A DNA stretch of 64,000 nucleotides from Sipunculus nudus (lineage: Eukaryota; Annelida; Sipuncula; Golfingiida; Sipunculidae). The position numbers and the translations under genes are program-made. Positions 43,941 to 56,345 of this stretch are shown here, in pieces. The notes under the pieces are model-generated. The model saw only the letters and a list, made by a program, of their open reading frames with translations. It searched no databases and was not told where the DNA came from. Each line of letters starts with the position of its first letter. Positions within the stretch are counted from its first letter, which is position 1. Location of the stretch: NCBI GenBank assembly GCA_026874595.1, contig CM049319.1, forward strand, positions 64,968,417 through 65,032,416, read 5' to 3'.

Positions 43941-46440
43941 TTTTTAGCTAAGCTGACTATAAGTCATCTGAGCTATAGTCGTGGTCTATTGTCCGTCGTC
44001 CGTCCGTCTGTACGTCCATCCGTCCGTCCTCATGTCCGTCCGTAAGACTGGCACGTTTCGACACCATTGGACCTACGAATCTGAAATTCGCCATACCGTT
44101 AGATGTCCCTAAAATCTCTTACCATGCCAAAAATTGGGTCAATAGGACTTCGCTCCTTAGATATTAAGGAAAAACCTCAATTTTTTATTTGAAATCTATT
44201 TTCACACTTCAGGACTGCCTAATATCAAAACCACCCATCTGGTTCTCTTAATATTTACAATAAATATTCATATATATAGTTCCTATGTACATGCCAGAAA
44301 TTAAGTCAGTATTATTTAATTTTAAAAAGTTATGGGCCCAAACATAATGGACTTTGTAAAAAAATCAGGAAAGATATTTGGTCACTTAAGACCAAAAGTG
44401 TTAAAGGTAGGGACTTTTTTCAGTAATACAACTTAACTGATCAAAATTTAATTGTATACCAAAAATTAGATAAAATCTGTTAATTTTTTTTTTAATATTG
44501 GCAAAAATATAAAATTGATACCTTAAAGTTTGCCCAAGTTTGACCATGGCACGTTTTTTTTCCTGTAAGTACATTTGGAGTTAATTTTCACAGCATGTTT
44601 TTGTTAGCATTTTGTCTGTTAACACCAAAAATTTGAAACCAGTTGATCAAAAACAGTAGATTTTATTCAAGTTTTCAAACACCATGCCACTTATTGTTTA
44701 CATCTTGCTAGTGTTATGCAGTTTGCTAGAGCTCAGCTCCCCAGCTTCAGCTCTAAGTTCCTTAAATTGGCATACAGTTAGATGTCTGCAAAATCTCCTA
44801 CCATGCCAAGAATTTGATCACTAGGACTTAATTCCTTCGAAATATTAATGAACAACTTCATTTTTCCATTTAAAACCCATTGTTTCACTGTAAGACTGCC
44901 TTATATCAAAACCACTGATCTGACTTTGATCATATATAATATACATATTTTTCTATACATTCGCTATGCACATGCCAGAAATGATGTCAGTATTGCGTAA
45001 TTGTTTTAAGTTATGGGCCCAAACTTAATGCACTTTTTAAAAAATCAAGAAATATATTTACTCCCTTAACAAGAGGATTGCTGAAGCTAGAGATTTTTTG
45101 TCAGGGATGTAACATTATTTAATCAAGATTCAATTGAATACCAAAAACTAGTTCAGAATTTTTCAAATTTTATAAGTTATTAGTATAAATATTAAATTAA
45201 TACCTTCAATTTTGCCCAACTTTGACCATGGCACGTTTGTTTCCTGTGAGCACTGTTGATATAATTTTCATATCATGCACACATAAGGATTTTATCTTTG
45301 TAGTTTAGAAAGCTGAAAGAAATTGGCCAAATATTGTAGCTTTTATTAATGTTTTTACGAGACCATGTCAGACCCAGGCTCAATCCAGCCCCTCTTCAGT
45401 CACCTGTATGTTGACTTTGTTGACCTTTCCTAATTTTGTATTGGTTTTTTATAACAAATTAAATGAAAATTAATAGAAAAGGAATTTGTTAGTTGATGAG
45501 TAACAGAAAATTAACTTGCAGTTACTTACTGATGATGTAAGAATCTTGTATGGATGGATAGAATGTCAATGTTGTTCCAAATAACACCATGCAGTCATCA
45601 ATGGTATTTTCCAGTTAAATTTTAATGATAAAAAAATAAATCATATTATTCATTACTAATCATTAGGGATCATATGAAGGAAATTAATGATAGACAAAGA
45701 TGCAGTTGATAATATTAATCTAGATTCCTACTGTGTCTAGTGTGTAGATTGAAGTGAAAGTAGTCCAAAGTGAATATATTACATTTATTTTTTTTAATAT
45801 AAATAAAAGCCATAAAACCAGGTACTTATGATCATTATTTAAATTTGTAAATTTTGTATATTCTGGCTTCTCAACATCATTGTTTGGCTAAAACGAATAA
45901 ATACTCGACATGGTGCGAATGCTTTGCAAATGTATTTGAATACGAATATGAATATGTACTGCATTAAAAAATTTTATTGCATAAGAATGGGAATTCAGGT
46001 TAAAATGAAAGTATTTGAATACCAGTGCATATACTTTCAAAATGTATTCAAGAATGCACTCATGAATATATTCTATAATATTATTTGAATAATAATTTCA
46101 GTTATATTTTATTTTAAAAAATCATATGATTTTCTTATTATTTTTTTTTTAAATAAAAATTATATTGGCACAATATTTTTTATTAAATTTTAATAAATAG
46201 TTAAACCCTTTTATTATATGTGCTGCTTATAGGTTATATGGCAAGTCAAAATCAATGAAATCAATCCTCTTCCCTGTCTCCAAAGATACTATCAAAATCA
46301 TACATTAGCTAAAGACCAACAACTCATAATAAAGCTTATGTTTATTACCACACAAAACCAGCATGTGCCTCTTTCCCAAATCATATTTTTTATCATATAT
46401 AACAACTGAGCGCCGTGACCCATGGGTCCCTTGTTTTTAT
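43941..46440 (+). repeat. R2 copy, ~2.5 kb
   Basis: It begins TTTTTAGCTAAGCTGACTAT with a GTCCGTCCGT run and ends CAACTGAGCGCCGTGACCCA then TGGGTCCCTTGTTTTT. It contains two related inner blocks (44080-44620 and 44765-45300), both with CATACAGTTAGATGTC-type phrases and CCATGGCACGTTT. 45400-46390 is plain AT-rich DNA. There is no coding capacity. Confidence 0.75.
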
Positions 46441-47580
46441 CTCGTTCCCACGCGATAAATATTTCGTCCGGACACCCCCCCCCCCCCCCCGTTTTCAGCC
46501 GCCACATCTTTTTTAAGGGAATCAGACCAATGTTTACGACCTGGACCCTTTTACCGGACCTATTAGGAAGTTGTCTTTGTCCTCCTGGGTTGGACGCCCT
46601 CCTTTTTTACTAAATCCTGGATTCGACCCATGCACTTCACTTCACAGTTTATGACATTCTGATTCATAAGTTCAGGTTTTTAATGATCAACCCTGTGATT
46701 AAGATGGCATCCAAATGTTTCTACACTGAGGTAGGGGTACGGTCACTCTGCTGGATCACAACACCGGGTCCCCAAATAGCCAAATGTTGAAGAAATATAA
46801 ATATTATAGCCGGCCACATGTGAACCCGCACTCTCTGAAGACAACGTTTTACAAAAACATTTAAGAGAAACAGAAAATCCTCAAATTTTTTTTATAAGAG
46901 GTGCCTCAAAATGTCCTCTTAACCATGTATATTTAACACTCTCCTGTTTACCTTTCCAAATGAACATGGATTAAGATTTTTTCATAAAGGTGAATAATGA
47001 ATTCATAGGCTAAAAAATATATTACGTATTTAGTAAAGATATATATTTATATATATTTTAAATATATATATATATATATATACATACATATATATATGGG
47101 TAATATAATATTGGATATATATATATATAAAAGAAAATATTCTTGTAGTATGCTTCGTCTGCAAGAAGTGAAACGATCCCTGTGGAAGACGAGCTGTATT
47201 TAAAAACACAGAGGTCACGTGTGATTAGATTTACACCGAGACTTCCACGAGATTTCCTTAATTATCCCTCAACAAAGATTCTTTCATTATCGCTCAGTTT
47301 CTGGTAATGGTTCTTGCGGTCTACACCTACACTTACCAATACCAGGGAGGGGTAGGATTTTTCTCAAAAATTTTACTGGCTTGTTGTCCTCTATTCTACC
47401 CATCTACTCAAAATCCTAACTTCTAAATAATAAAAGCATGAAAATATATGAACCGTGATCGGCAACGTTTAGGAAAAAAATGTACAAAATCACAATCTTT
47501 TAAGAGGTTACAAAGTGACCTTCACTTATGCATGTCTGTGCTAAGAGTTGGCATAAATGGGCCACAGACTACTCTTATGG

Positions 47581-47641
<61 letters not shown>

Positions 47642-48429
47642 CTTAACACCTATCAACCGCTAACCCAGTAGATTAGCGACCCCCCCCCCCCCCCCGTTCT
47701 GGAATCTCTGGATTCGCCATTGTAGGAGGGGGACGTGACCCCCTCCCGCACCACCATAGATTGGCCCCTGGTGAACCCGTGTTAATAAAGCTTGACAGTG
47801 TGTGAACCAAATGGAAGACATTAGGAGAATAAGCCGGAGGTTTATAGTTCATGACGACATTCGAAATAGTCATAAAACCGACAGCGACGGCGGCGCGCAT
47901 AAATTTCATGCTTAGTGCGGGCAGCCATTGAATTAATACAAAATACAGCGCCGATTTTTTATTCGTATACAAAACAACCAGGACGTTCTCATGATAAAAA
48001 TATCAGATGTGCACAATTAGGCATAGAACTGGCGGTTACGGCGGTGCAACCTTCATGCCGGGAGCAACATGCCATGAATGTATAAACAGCCCAGGCATGT
48101 TTTGTTCGTTTTATATATTTTGCTTATTGATACGTTTGCGTGCTGTCACATATACACGCAGTTTTATAATCGTCCACACATACACCCCCCTCCCACACAT
48201 ATATTTATATATAGAATATAGTTGTCACTCTCTGTGAATAAGGATGATGGTGAGTACATGACATTTAAGATTATTGTAAAGTTTTCTGGTGCCCAGGCTC
48301 ATCGTATACACTGTGCAAAATAACCTGTCCTTGAGAAAATAATATAGAAGCTCCCATGTTAAATTCAAAATATAATGAATTTGCCTTTGAGACCATGCTA
48401 ATATTTATCTTTAATATTTATCTGTCATT
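46441..48429. other. Unassigned stretch with microsatellites
   Basis: Contains C runs (46478-46490 and 47681-47695), an interrupted AT/ATAC tract at 47038-47130 and an (AT)n tract at 47584-47639. Short frames at 47673-47972 (minus) and 48007-48237 (plus) have no recognisable motif. Confidence 0.5.
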
Positions 48430-48740
48430 TATCATTATTACAATAGGCAAAATTATTACAATAGTGGTTGGGTCCGAGTAACCCCTATTGTAATAAAGTT
48501 CCTTAATGTAATGAGCACTCAATAACATATGCCACTATCTGTGTTTTAACATTTATTAAAATGCCACAGTGGTTTGGTTTACAACTGTTGAAATGTCTGT
48601 AAATTATAACTGTTCTTAACGTGTCTCCATGTACTACAAAAATAGCAATAATATTTTTTGACAATTTTTATTACAATAGGCAACGTTATAACAATAGTGG
48701 TTGGGTCCGAGTAACCCTATTGTAATAAAGTTCCATAATG
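48430..48740 (+). repeat. ~240-bp satellite, left block
   Basis: Two units with the landmark GGTTGGGTCCGAGTAACCC at 48466 and 48699. It continues at 51905 after an inserted LINE. Confidence 0.88.
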
Positions 48741-49134
48741 ATAGATAGATAGCTTTATTTCCTCCGACTGTTCGAAGAGTATATCATTTTACATTTTATA
48801 ACAATATGGAAATGTGATCGACAAACTCAACGATGACCAAAGGGTCATACAACATGAACACAACAGAACAAGTAAGGTGAAAGCGCTGTGAATACTAATA
48901 TATAATCTAAACTACGTCTCCATAAAGGCCCTGTAATCTACAGACTGAGTCCACTGTTCTGCAATTTGTGTGATTCTACTATTAATGTAATTCCAGTGAA
49001 TAAATATATCAGTAGGGAACAATATTAAGTATAACAAGACGAAACAATTTCTAAATCAAAATCAAATGCCGTTCGTAAGAACCAAGAACCAACTCAATAA
49101 TAATAATATGAGTAGTATGGGTGATTATCCTAAT

Positions 49135-50325
49135 TTAGTGCTTCAATGACATCATCTGCTTGAAAGAAGAAAATGCCGTATTAACCAGTAATCTGAACCA
49201 GTCTGTACATTCTACGGGGGGATCTATGTCAAGAGGTTTGCCAAATAAGATGGCGGCAAGTTCAAGATCGGTTAAAGAGTTCAAAAAGGCAGATACATGA
49301 ACTGGTAAATAATCTACAATGAAAGACCATAGTGTTCCGCGGTCATCGTTACACGCCTGGCACACCGTTAAAACATGTAGTACTGAATTATAGTATAAGT
49401 GACCACAAAAGTGACAGAGTCTCTGAATTTCGGAGTTATATGATGCAAAATAAACGACAAGTTTAGCCAGTTTTAAGATATATAAAAATGACTCTGGAAA
49501 ATATCTCGCTGCGAGCCACATTACGCTTGGCTTCAAGTCAGGGTTAACTTCCCTTAATATGTAGAAATCGACCTGGTTTGCTATCCTATCTTTAAATCTT
49601 GCTATCTCGTAATTATGTATTACGTCATCTAAAATGGTTTTCCATAACCCTTTATTGGGGAAATAATCATCAGTAATATAACTAATCATATAGTCGTCTA
49701 AGCTATAAAGTTTCGATATAGTGATCACATCGTTTATGAACCCCTTATTTGGCACAGTATCAGAATAATAGCTAAAGATTCTGTGCCACAACACATTCCT
49801 GCAGAGGTCACCCACAGGAGCTCTACAGAGCCTACCCAAAAATTTTAACTTGTACATATTAATCGTACCCTGTAACCTATGAAGACCTAACATGGCCAAC
49901 GCAGTGTCAGATCGAACTCGTTGGTTAAAAGCTTGACAGGTCCGGGCACAAAATCTGTGCGTTCGCTCAAGTCTTAGGACTTCCATATTGGTAAGACTGT
50001 TCCATAATTCACAACCATACAAAAATGTTGGAATTACGATAACTTTGTACAACTTAGCAGCCGTGAGGGGATTAAGACCCCTTGGTCTTACTCCAGCACC
50101 CGCTAAGGATAGGAAGGATCCCCTCGCTCGTTGACAAGAAAGTTTAGTTCTCTGATGAGAATGGAAATTAGAATTAAGGAGAATACCAAGGTGACGATGT
50201 TCTTGCACTTGCTTGATTTTAGAATTACCCAGACGCCATGATCGAGATCCGACAAGCATTTTAAACCTTGTATCCGATTCACCAAACGCTATTACCACAG
50301 ATTTATTTGGGTTGAAATTAAACAT
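49135..50325 (-). pseudogene. LINE ORF2: RT thumb and C-terminal domain
   Basis: An open frame of 396 codons that begins in the palm's end (FNPNKSVVIAFG), then EHRHLGILLNSNF, the LG(I/V) block of LINE RT motif 7-8. A typical post-RT stretch follows (YKVIVIPTFLYGCELWN), and near the end a Cys/His cluster (CHFCGHLYYNSVLHVLTVCQ), which could bind zinc. Late RT blocks of this type help position template RNA. It is joined to the upstream RT block by a one-base frameshift near 50300-50340. Confidence 0.85.
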
Positions 50326-50990
50326 CCAGTTACAACAGATTCATAACAAATATTTAGCATACGCTGAAGGCCAAATGGCGTGAGAGATATCAGTGATATA
50401 TCATCAGCCATAATTTGAGACCCAATATATAAATTATCAATTTTCGCCCCATACAAACAGTTCCTAAGTTGTAAAATCAATTCATTTATGTAGACAACGT
50501 AAAACCAGGGGGAAAGTATGCCTCCCTGCCTGACCGATCGACACACTTTGAACCATCGACTGAAGACTCCGTCGTGTTGCGCACAACTTAAAATATCGCT
50601 GTACGAAGATTCCATCAACCTCCACAATTTCCCATTTATTTTAAGTTCAGAAATTTTAGTGAAGAGGCCGTCGTGCCAGACCGTGTCGAAAGCCTTGGAG
50701 CTGTTGAGAAATGCACCATAAACTATGGAATTCCTTTCTAGATTATGAAGAATACCCTCCTATAATACAAAGGAAGCATTAGTGGCCGAAAGCCCTTTTT
50801 GATAAGCAAACTGAAGTTTATCAGGAACTCCAAGACTAGTGACGTCAGAATAAGCAAGAATTCTGTTTAACATTACACGCTCTAACAACTTATAAATAGC
50901 AGGAATCAACGTAATGCCTCTATAATTATCGGGCGAAGAAGCACTTTTCCTGTTGTCCTTTAGCAAGGTAATAACTTTGCCCTTTTTCAT
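50292..50990 (-). pseudogene. LINE ORF2: reverse transcriptase core, one stop, motif A mutated
   Basis: Reading from 50990 down: KGKVITLLKD, then DNYRGITLIPAIYKLLERV (fingers), QFAYQKGLSATNA, and a TAG stop at 50757-50759 in the same frame. The frame then continues with FLNSSKAFDTVWH (motif A), VRQGGILSPWFYVVYINELI (motif B) and IMADDISLIS (motif C, Asp pair present). In motif A the position normally held by the first catalytic Asp is Asn (codon AAC, near 50708). The enzyme would copy RNA to DNA at a nick; this copy cannot, given the stop and the missing metal ligand. Confidence 0.85.
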
Positions 50991-51388
50991 TTCACAGGGA
51001 ATGTATTCAAAGGAAAAACATACATTAAAAAAGCCGTTAGGCAGCGGATTAAACTCGCACCCCCATACACAAGATGTTCATTAGTAATTGCATCATTTCC
51101 GCCCGCTTTTCTCAATGACAATGATCTCACTGCCCGGAAAACTTCAGTTTCGCTGAATGGGTCATCAAATAATTCATTATGATTCTTAAAAGATTCTGTG
51201 TAATATTTAGTCAGTTTTTGTTCGATAGCATTTTTATGATCTGCCCTGAAGGAACGCGATTCAGCATCAGAATACAGTTTCTCATAATAAGACGCCCAAC
51301 CATTTGCAATATTATGTGGGTCGAAACACTTTTTACCATCGAAAATCATGTGACTAAACTTAGACTTTTTAGCTCTTTTTCGCCGCAA
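50987..51388 (-). pseudogene. LINE ORF2: region before RT
   Basis: 133 codons containing WASYYEKLYSDAES and SETEVFRAVRSLSLRKAGGN then DAITNEHLVYGG, a standard block at the entry of LINE reverse transcriptases (KAxGxD...E). Offset in frame from both neighbours, so at least two indels bound it. Confidence 0.8.
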
Positions 51389-51920
51389 AAGGACCCAGAA
51401 TTATTTTAATATCGGCTTCCATAGTTTCATCGATTTCGTCAAACACAGATCTTTCTAACATATCGTAATAATTTCTAATCTTTTTGCGAAAAATTCGTTT
51501 AGCTTCTTTATACATCATAAAGGCGTTATCATTACCACGGGGTTTCCCCATCTGAAGCCATACCCTTCTGTATCTGAGCATATCATCATGTTCTTCTTTA
51601 AGGTATTCCTTCCATTTTGGTTTTTGGGGACCCACTGATTTTGAGTGGGGAATAGTTTGATGAGCGCAATTAATTAATGTACTAACAAGCTTTTTGTATA
51701 CTTCATCTATATCATGATAAGCGGTAGCTACATCTTTAGGAATGCAAATATGGCCCAAGGCATCTGCTAATACTTGTGTATACGTATTGTATATTCTAGT
51801 ATTAGACAGATTTTGCCATAAAAGTTTTCGATCCACATCGGTGTTTACATGTTGGTTTGTTAGCTTAACTTCAAGACTAACAATCTGAGCCAGATGGTCT
51901 GATGATCTGTGTTTTAACAT
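51369..51920 (-). pseudogene. LINE ORF2: linker upstream of RT, 5'-truncated
   Basis: The frame opens against the satellite (the first residues are satellite-derived, so the Met is not a true start). SSDHLAQI near its beginning is probably the last endonuclease motif (SDH). HQTIPHSKSVGPQKPKWKEY and YKEAKRIFRKKIRNYYD are the usual basic linker between nuclease and polymerase. The rest of the nuclease is missing, which fits 5' truncation on insertion. Confidence 0.78.
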
Positions 51921-53630
51921 TTATTAAAATGCCACAGTGGTATGGTTTACAAAAGTTGAAATGTCTGTAAATTATAACTGTTCTTAACGTGTCTCCATGT
52001 ACTACAAAAATAGCCATAATTTTTTTTTGACAATTTTTATTACAATAGGCAACGTTATAACAATAGCGGTTGGGTCCGAGTAACCCTACTGTAATAAAGT
52101 TCCATAATGTAATAACCACTTAATTACATGTGTCATTTACGGTATAAAATGTGTTTTAATATTTATTGAAATGCCAAAATTGTTTGATTTACAAATTGTA
52201 AAATGTCTATAAATTATAACTCTTCTTAATATGGATCCATGAACTACAAAAATATCCATAAGAATTTTCTATTAAAATTTTTTTATTACAATAGGCAACG
52301 TTATTACAATAGTGGTTGGGTCCGAGTAACCCCTATTGTAATAAAGTTCCTTAATGTAATTACCACTTAATTACATATGTCATTTGCGGTATAAAAGGTG
52401 TTTTAATCTGTATTAATGCCACAATTGTTTGGTTTACAATTACTAAAATGTCTGTAAATTATAACAGTTTTTAACGTGTCTCCATGAACTACAAAAGTAT
52501 CCATATGATTTTTCTATCTTAAATTTTTATTACAATAGTCAACGTTGTTACATTGTGGTTTGGTTCGAGAAACCCATATTTTAACAAAGGTTCCTTAATG
52601 TAATAAACACTTAATTACATATGTCATTTGCGGTATAAAAGGTGTTTTAATCTGTATTAATGCCACAATTGTTTGGTTTACAATTACTAAAATGTCTGTA
52701 AATTATAACTGTTCTTAACGTGTCTCCATGTACTACAAAAATAGCCATAATATTTTTTTGACAATTTTTATTACAATAGGCAACGTTATAACAATAGTGG
52801 TTGGGTCCGAGTAACCCTATTGTAATAAAGTTCCATAATGTAATAACCACTTAATTACTTGTGTCATTTACGGTATAAAATGTGTTTTAATATTTATTGA
52901 AATGCCAAAATTGTTTGATTTACAAATTGTAAAATGTCTATAAATTATAACTCTTCTTAATATGGATCCATGAACTACAAAAATATCCATAAGAATTTTC
53001 TATTATAATTTTTTCATTACAATAGGCAACGTTATTACAATAGTGGTTGGGTCCGAGTAACCCCTATTGTAATAAAGTTCCTTAATGTAATTACCACTTA
53101 ATTACATATGTCATTTGCGGTATAAAAGGTGTTTTAATCTGTATTAATGCCACAATTGTTTGGTTTACAATTACTAAAATGTCTGTAAATTATAACAGTT
53201 CTTAACGTGTCTCCATGAACTACAAAAGTATCCATAAGATTTTTCTATCTTAAATTTTTATTACAATAGTCAACGTTGTTACATTGTGGTTTGGTTCGAG
53301 TAATAAAGTTCCTTAATGTAATACACACTTAATTACATATGTCATTTACGGTAAAAAAGGTGTTTTAATATTTATTAAAATGCCACAGTTATATGGTTAA
53401 CAAAGGCTAAAATGTCTGTACATTATAACTATGCTTAATGTATCTCCATGTACTGCAAAAGTATTCATAACATTTTCCTGGCACAAATTTTTATTACAAT
53501 AGGCAACGTTATTACAACAGTGGTTGGGTCAGAGTATTGTATTAAAGTTACTTAATGTAATAACCACTTAATTACATATGTCATTTACGGTATAAAAGGT
53601 GTTTGATATTATATTATCTATGCTCTCTGT
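51905..53630 (+). repeat. ~240-bp satellite with 731-bp higher-order repeat
   Basis: The landmark (GGTTGGGTCC or its variants) falls at 52068, 52314, 52557, 52799, 53045, 53288 and 53522. Units 52068/52799, 52314/53045 and 52557/53288 pair up by sequence, each exactly 731 bp apart, so three unit types (246, 243 and 242 bp) repeat as a block. Each unit has a hairpin: TTATTACAATAG and CTATTGTAATAA around an inner GGTT...AACC. No coding capacity. Confidence 0.9.
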
Positions 53631-53677
53631 TTTACGGATCGAGCCCTCTCTTGACGCAAGGTAACGAACTTATATTG

Positions 53678-53680
<3 letters not shown>

Positions 53681-53723
<43 letters not shown>
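53681..53723. repeat. (AT)n microsatellite next to the LTR
   Basis: An AT tract directly left of the retrotransposon LTR, likely its insertion target. Confidence 0.9.
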
Positions 53724-53726
<3 letters not shown>

Positions 53727-53730
<4 letters not shown>

Positions 53731-54542
53731 ACGGAACCTAATATAAACAGATCACGTATGCGTGATGAACATAAATTTTGTCAAGGAGATAAAAAAATCA
53801 GATTCTGTAACACTAGGCAGCGTGAATTGTCCAGGGGAATGAATAAAGAAGTCAGTGTTTTTTATAACAAATAATTATAATTGATTCTTAAAACAACCCT
53901 AACATTACAATACACTAAATCAATACAGTGACACAGTATAACAGCAGTATAACAGCAAATCAATGCAATCACACAGTAAAAAACACAAAGTGCACAGTAC
54001 CTCGATACCACCACTGTCACAGGGACAAGTCCTTTAAAATGTTTAAGCCGGACGAAAATTCTCACAAATTCTCTCGGAGAATATCAGTCCAATGTAAAGC
54101 TCTTGTAACAATCCAGAAAGTAAACTGAAGACCAAAATAAGATTCGTCACAAATCCAAAAGAAAATCTGAAGAAAATCTTTAATTGCCGCACTTATCGGA
54201 ATAGGTCCCACAAACTGACATACACGCTTCTGTGTCCGCTGGAATGTTCTCTCACCTCTCTCTCGGCTGTTAAACACGGCCTTTATTTATAACTTTTCCT
54301 CCGAAAACTTTAGAAAATTCCCCTTCACGAATAATCCATAATACATAGTACACACGCTCAAAGAACATACTAGAACGGGAACGCCGTGTCAAGGTTCACA
54401 AGTTGGCCAGGTCATGCTGCCATGGCAACGAGCTACGCGTGCTACACAAACCAAATGCCAACTACGCATGGAACACCCGTGTGCACAATAAATCAATCAT
54501 CTGTAAGACCGCTGCACACAATAAAAAGGGGCACCTGTAACA
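53727..54542 (-). repeat. 3' LTR, 816 bp
   Basis: On the minus strand it starts TGTTACAGGTGCCCC just after a polypurine tract and ends GGTTCCGTAACA, giving the TG...CA ends with TGTTAC/GTAACA inverted tips. A TATA-like TTATAAATAAAGG lies at about 54281-54293 (minus), a plausible promoter with an overlapping AATAAA. There is no second LTR, so the target duplication cannot be checked. Confidence 0.8.
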
Positions 54543-54556
54543 CTCCCCCTCCTGTA
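54543..54556 (-). other. Polypurine tract
   Basis: CAGGAGGGGGAG on the minus strand, directly before the LTR, where plus-strand DNA synthesis would be primed. Confidence 0.75.
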
Positions 54557-54672
54557 AGAAAAAAGGAAAGTTTTCTCAAAACTTTCTTTTTGCGATCATA
54601 ATTACTAAATTATTACAACATTTAAAAACCATCTTATTTACAACATTACATAAACATCTCGTTTACAATATT

Positions 54673-55608
54673 TCATAAACATCTCGATAAGCAATCAGCA
54701 AGTACATTATCTTTCCCTTGAATGTGTTTGATTTCAAGGTTGTAATCTTGTAAGAACAAGCTCCATCTCAACAATCTTTGATTTTTACACTTCAACTTGT
54801 TCATGAACGTGAGGGGATTGTGATCACTGAAGACAATGATAGGCTTGACTGATGAAGTAACATAAACTTCAAAATTTTGCAATGCCAAAATCAAAGCCAA
54901 ACATTCTTTTTCAATAATGGAGTAGTTTTTCTGGTTTGCATTAAACTTTCTTGAGAAATAACAAATTGAATGATCTATGCCATCATTGCCTTCTTGTAAC
55001 AACACAACACCAGCAGCAGTATCACTAGCATCTACAGCTAACTTAAAAGGTACCGAAAAGTCTGGAGCTACCAAAACTGGTGAACTTTGCAGAATTGCTT
55101 TCAAATTCTGAGATTGCATTTTCACACTGAACATTCCAACAAATTTTTTTTTCTTCTTTAACAAATTGGTCAAAGGTTCAGCTACAGCAGAAAAATTTCG
55201 ACAAAACTTCCTGTAGTATCTAACCGTACCAACAAATGGCATCATTTTCTTTTTGTTCTCTGGTCTAGGAAATGCAGAAATAGCATTCATCTTAGCATCA
55301 ACAGGTTTTACCTCACCCTGCCCTAAAATATGACCCAAAAATGTTACTTGTGCATGGCAAAACTCAGATTTAACTAAGTTGATAGTCAGACGTGCTTCAC
55401 TGAGTCTTTCGAAGAGGGCGCGAAGCATTTGCAGATGTTTCTCCAAGGTGTCGCTGTACACGATGAGGTAATCAATATATGCGTCGCAGCTCTGAAAGTC
55501 CTTGGTAACCATATGGATAAGGCGCTGGAACGTGGCTGGCGAGTTCTTCATGCCAAACGGCATAGCTTTATACTGGTACAGTCCTTGCGGCGTCATAAAT
55601 GCGGACAC
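54673..55608 (-). pseudogene. Reverse transcriptase palm and RNase H of the gypsy-type element
   Basis: The open frame starts inside RT (the Met is internal). KAMPFGMKNSPATFQRL is RT motif B. The active-site box reads AYIDYLIVYSD: the second Asp of the usual YIDD is Tyr (codon TAC near 55473), so the polymerase is dead. TFLGHILGQGEVKPVD and MMPFVGTVRYYRKFCRNFS are the following RT blocks. The RNase H domain begins near VPFKLAVDASDTAAGVVLLQ and continues through NYSIIEKECLALILALQNFE and VFSDHNPLTF to LADCLSRCL, where pol ends. It ends only about 130 bp before the LTR, confirming that nothing follows RNase H. Confidence 0.88.
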
Positions 55609-55675
55609 TTCTTTCGCTCGTTCTGTCAGCGGAACTTGCCAGAATCCTTTTTACAAGTCAAATTTGGAAAACAAG

Positions 55676-56002
55676 TCAAAATCTGGAGCTACCCAGTCTA
55701 TCAATACAATCATCGATCCTCGGAATCGGGAACGTGTCACTCTTGCTGAAAGAGTTCAGTTTTCGATAATCTGTGCACATACGGTAACTTCCATCAGGTT
55801 TTGGCACAAGAATACATGGTGAACTCCAGTTACTGTTACTAGATTCAATAAAATCATTGTCCAGCAAATATTGAATCTCATCCTGTAGATACTTTTGCTT
55901 TTCTGGATTCAGTCTATAAGGATGCTGCTTGACTGCGCTTGCCTCGCCAGGATCGAAGTCATGGCACAATATGTTAGTTTGCGTTGGAATGTCACTTAAC
56001 AA
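55676..56002 (-). pseudogene. Reverse transcriptase N-terminal part
   Basis: HPYRLNPEKQKYLQDEIQYL, then DFIESSNSNWSSPCILVPKP, then YRMCTDYRKLNS: the fingers of a Ty3/gypsy RT. Motif A (KFDL) lies in the gap at 55609-55675 in another frame, followed by an in-frame TAA near 55640, so a frameshift and a stop separate this from the palm. Confidence 0.85.
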
Positions 56003-56229
56003 ATGCTCATAATTACGCAGCAGGTTCTTGAGGTCTTCTTGTTGTTGTGCGATAAGGTGTGACAGTTTGGCATCAGGTTGTTAAGCACGTCTGAATTTTG
56101 TAATTGTACTGTACCACACTGAATGTCTACATCACACTTACAATCAGTATCTACTTTAACTGGGCCAGGATCAGTGTCCACACAATTTACAGCAGTGATA
56201 ATATGTACAACATCTGATGTGTTATTTCT

Positions 56230-56345
56230 GTCATAATATGGTTTCAACATGTTAACATGGTACAGTTGTTTCTTCTTACGCCTATCTGGTGTCAACAGTA
56301 TGTAATTTAAATCACTGAATTTCTTGTCAACAATGTAAGGACCAA
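56230..56345 (-). pseudogene. GPY/F module at the integrase C-terminus
   Basis: YFGPYIVDKKFSDLNYILLT and then KKKQLYHVNMLKPYYDR: the C-terminal DNA-binding module found after chromodomain-less gypsy integrases. Its place directly before RT proves that the integrase is complete at this end and not displaced. Confidence 0.75.

Larger units (their letters stand above)
48741..51904 (-). mobile_element. Dead non-LTR retrotransposon inserted in the satellite
   Basis: It holds a 5'-truncated minus-strand LINE: pre-RT region, reverse transcriptase and a C-terminal domain, but no endonuclease. The 3' end (at the left) closes with a (CTAT)n tail. It is flanked by near-identical satellite copies of about 204 bp (48537-48740 and 51905-52109), which have the geometry of a very long target duplication. 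Stops, frameshifts and a lost catalytic Asp make it inactive. The clade is not clear from motifs alone. Confidence 0.85.

Noticed and set aside
51890-51910. CTGATGA near a satellite boundary, considered as a hammerhead ribozyme core
   Set aside because: It lies in LINE sequence; no GAAA core and stems at the right spacing in the satellite units.
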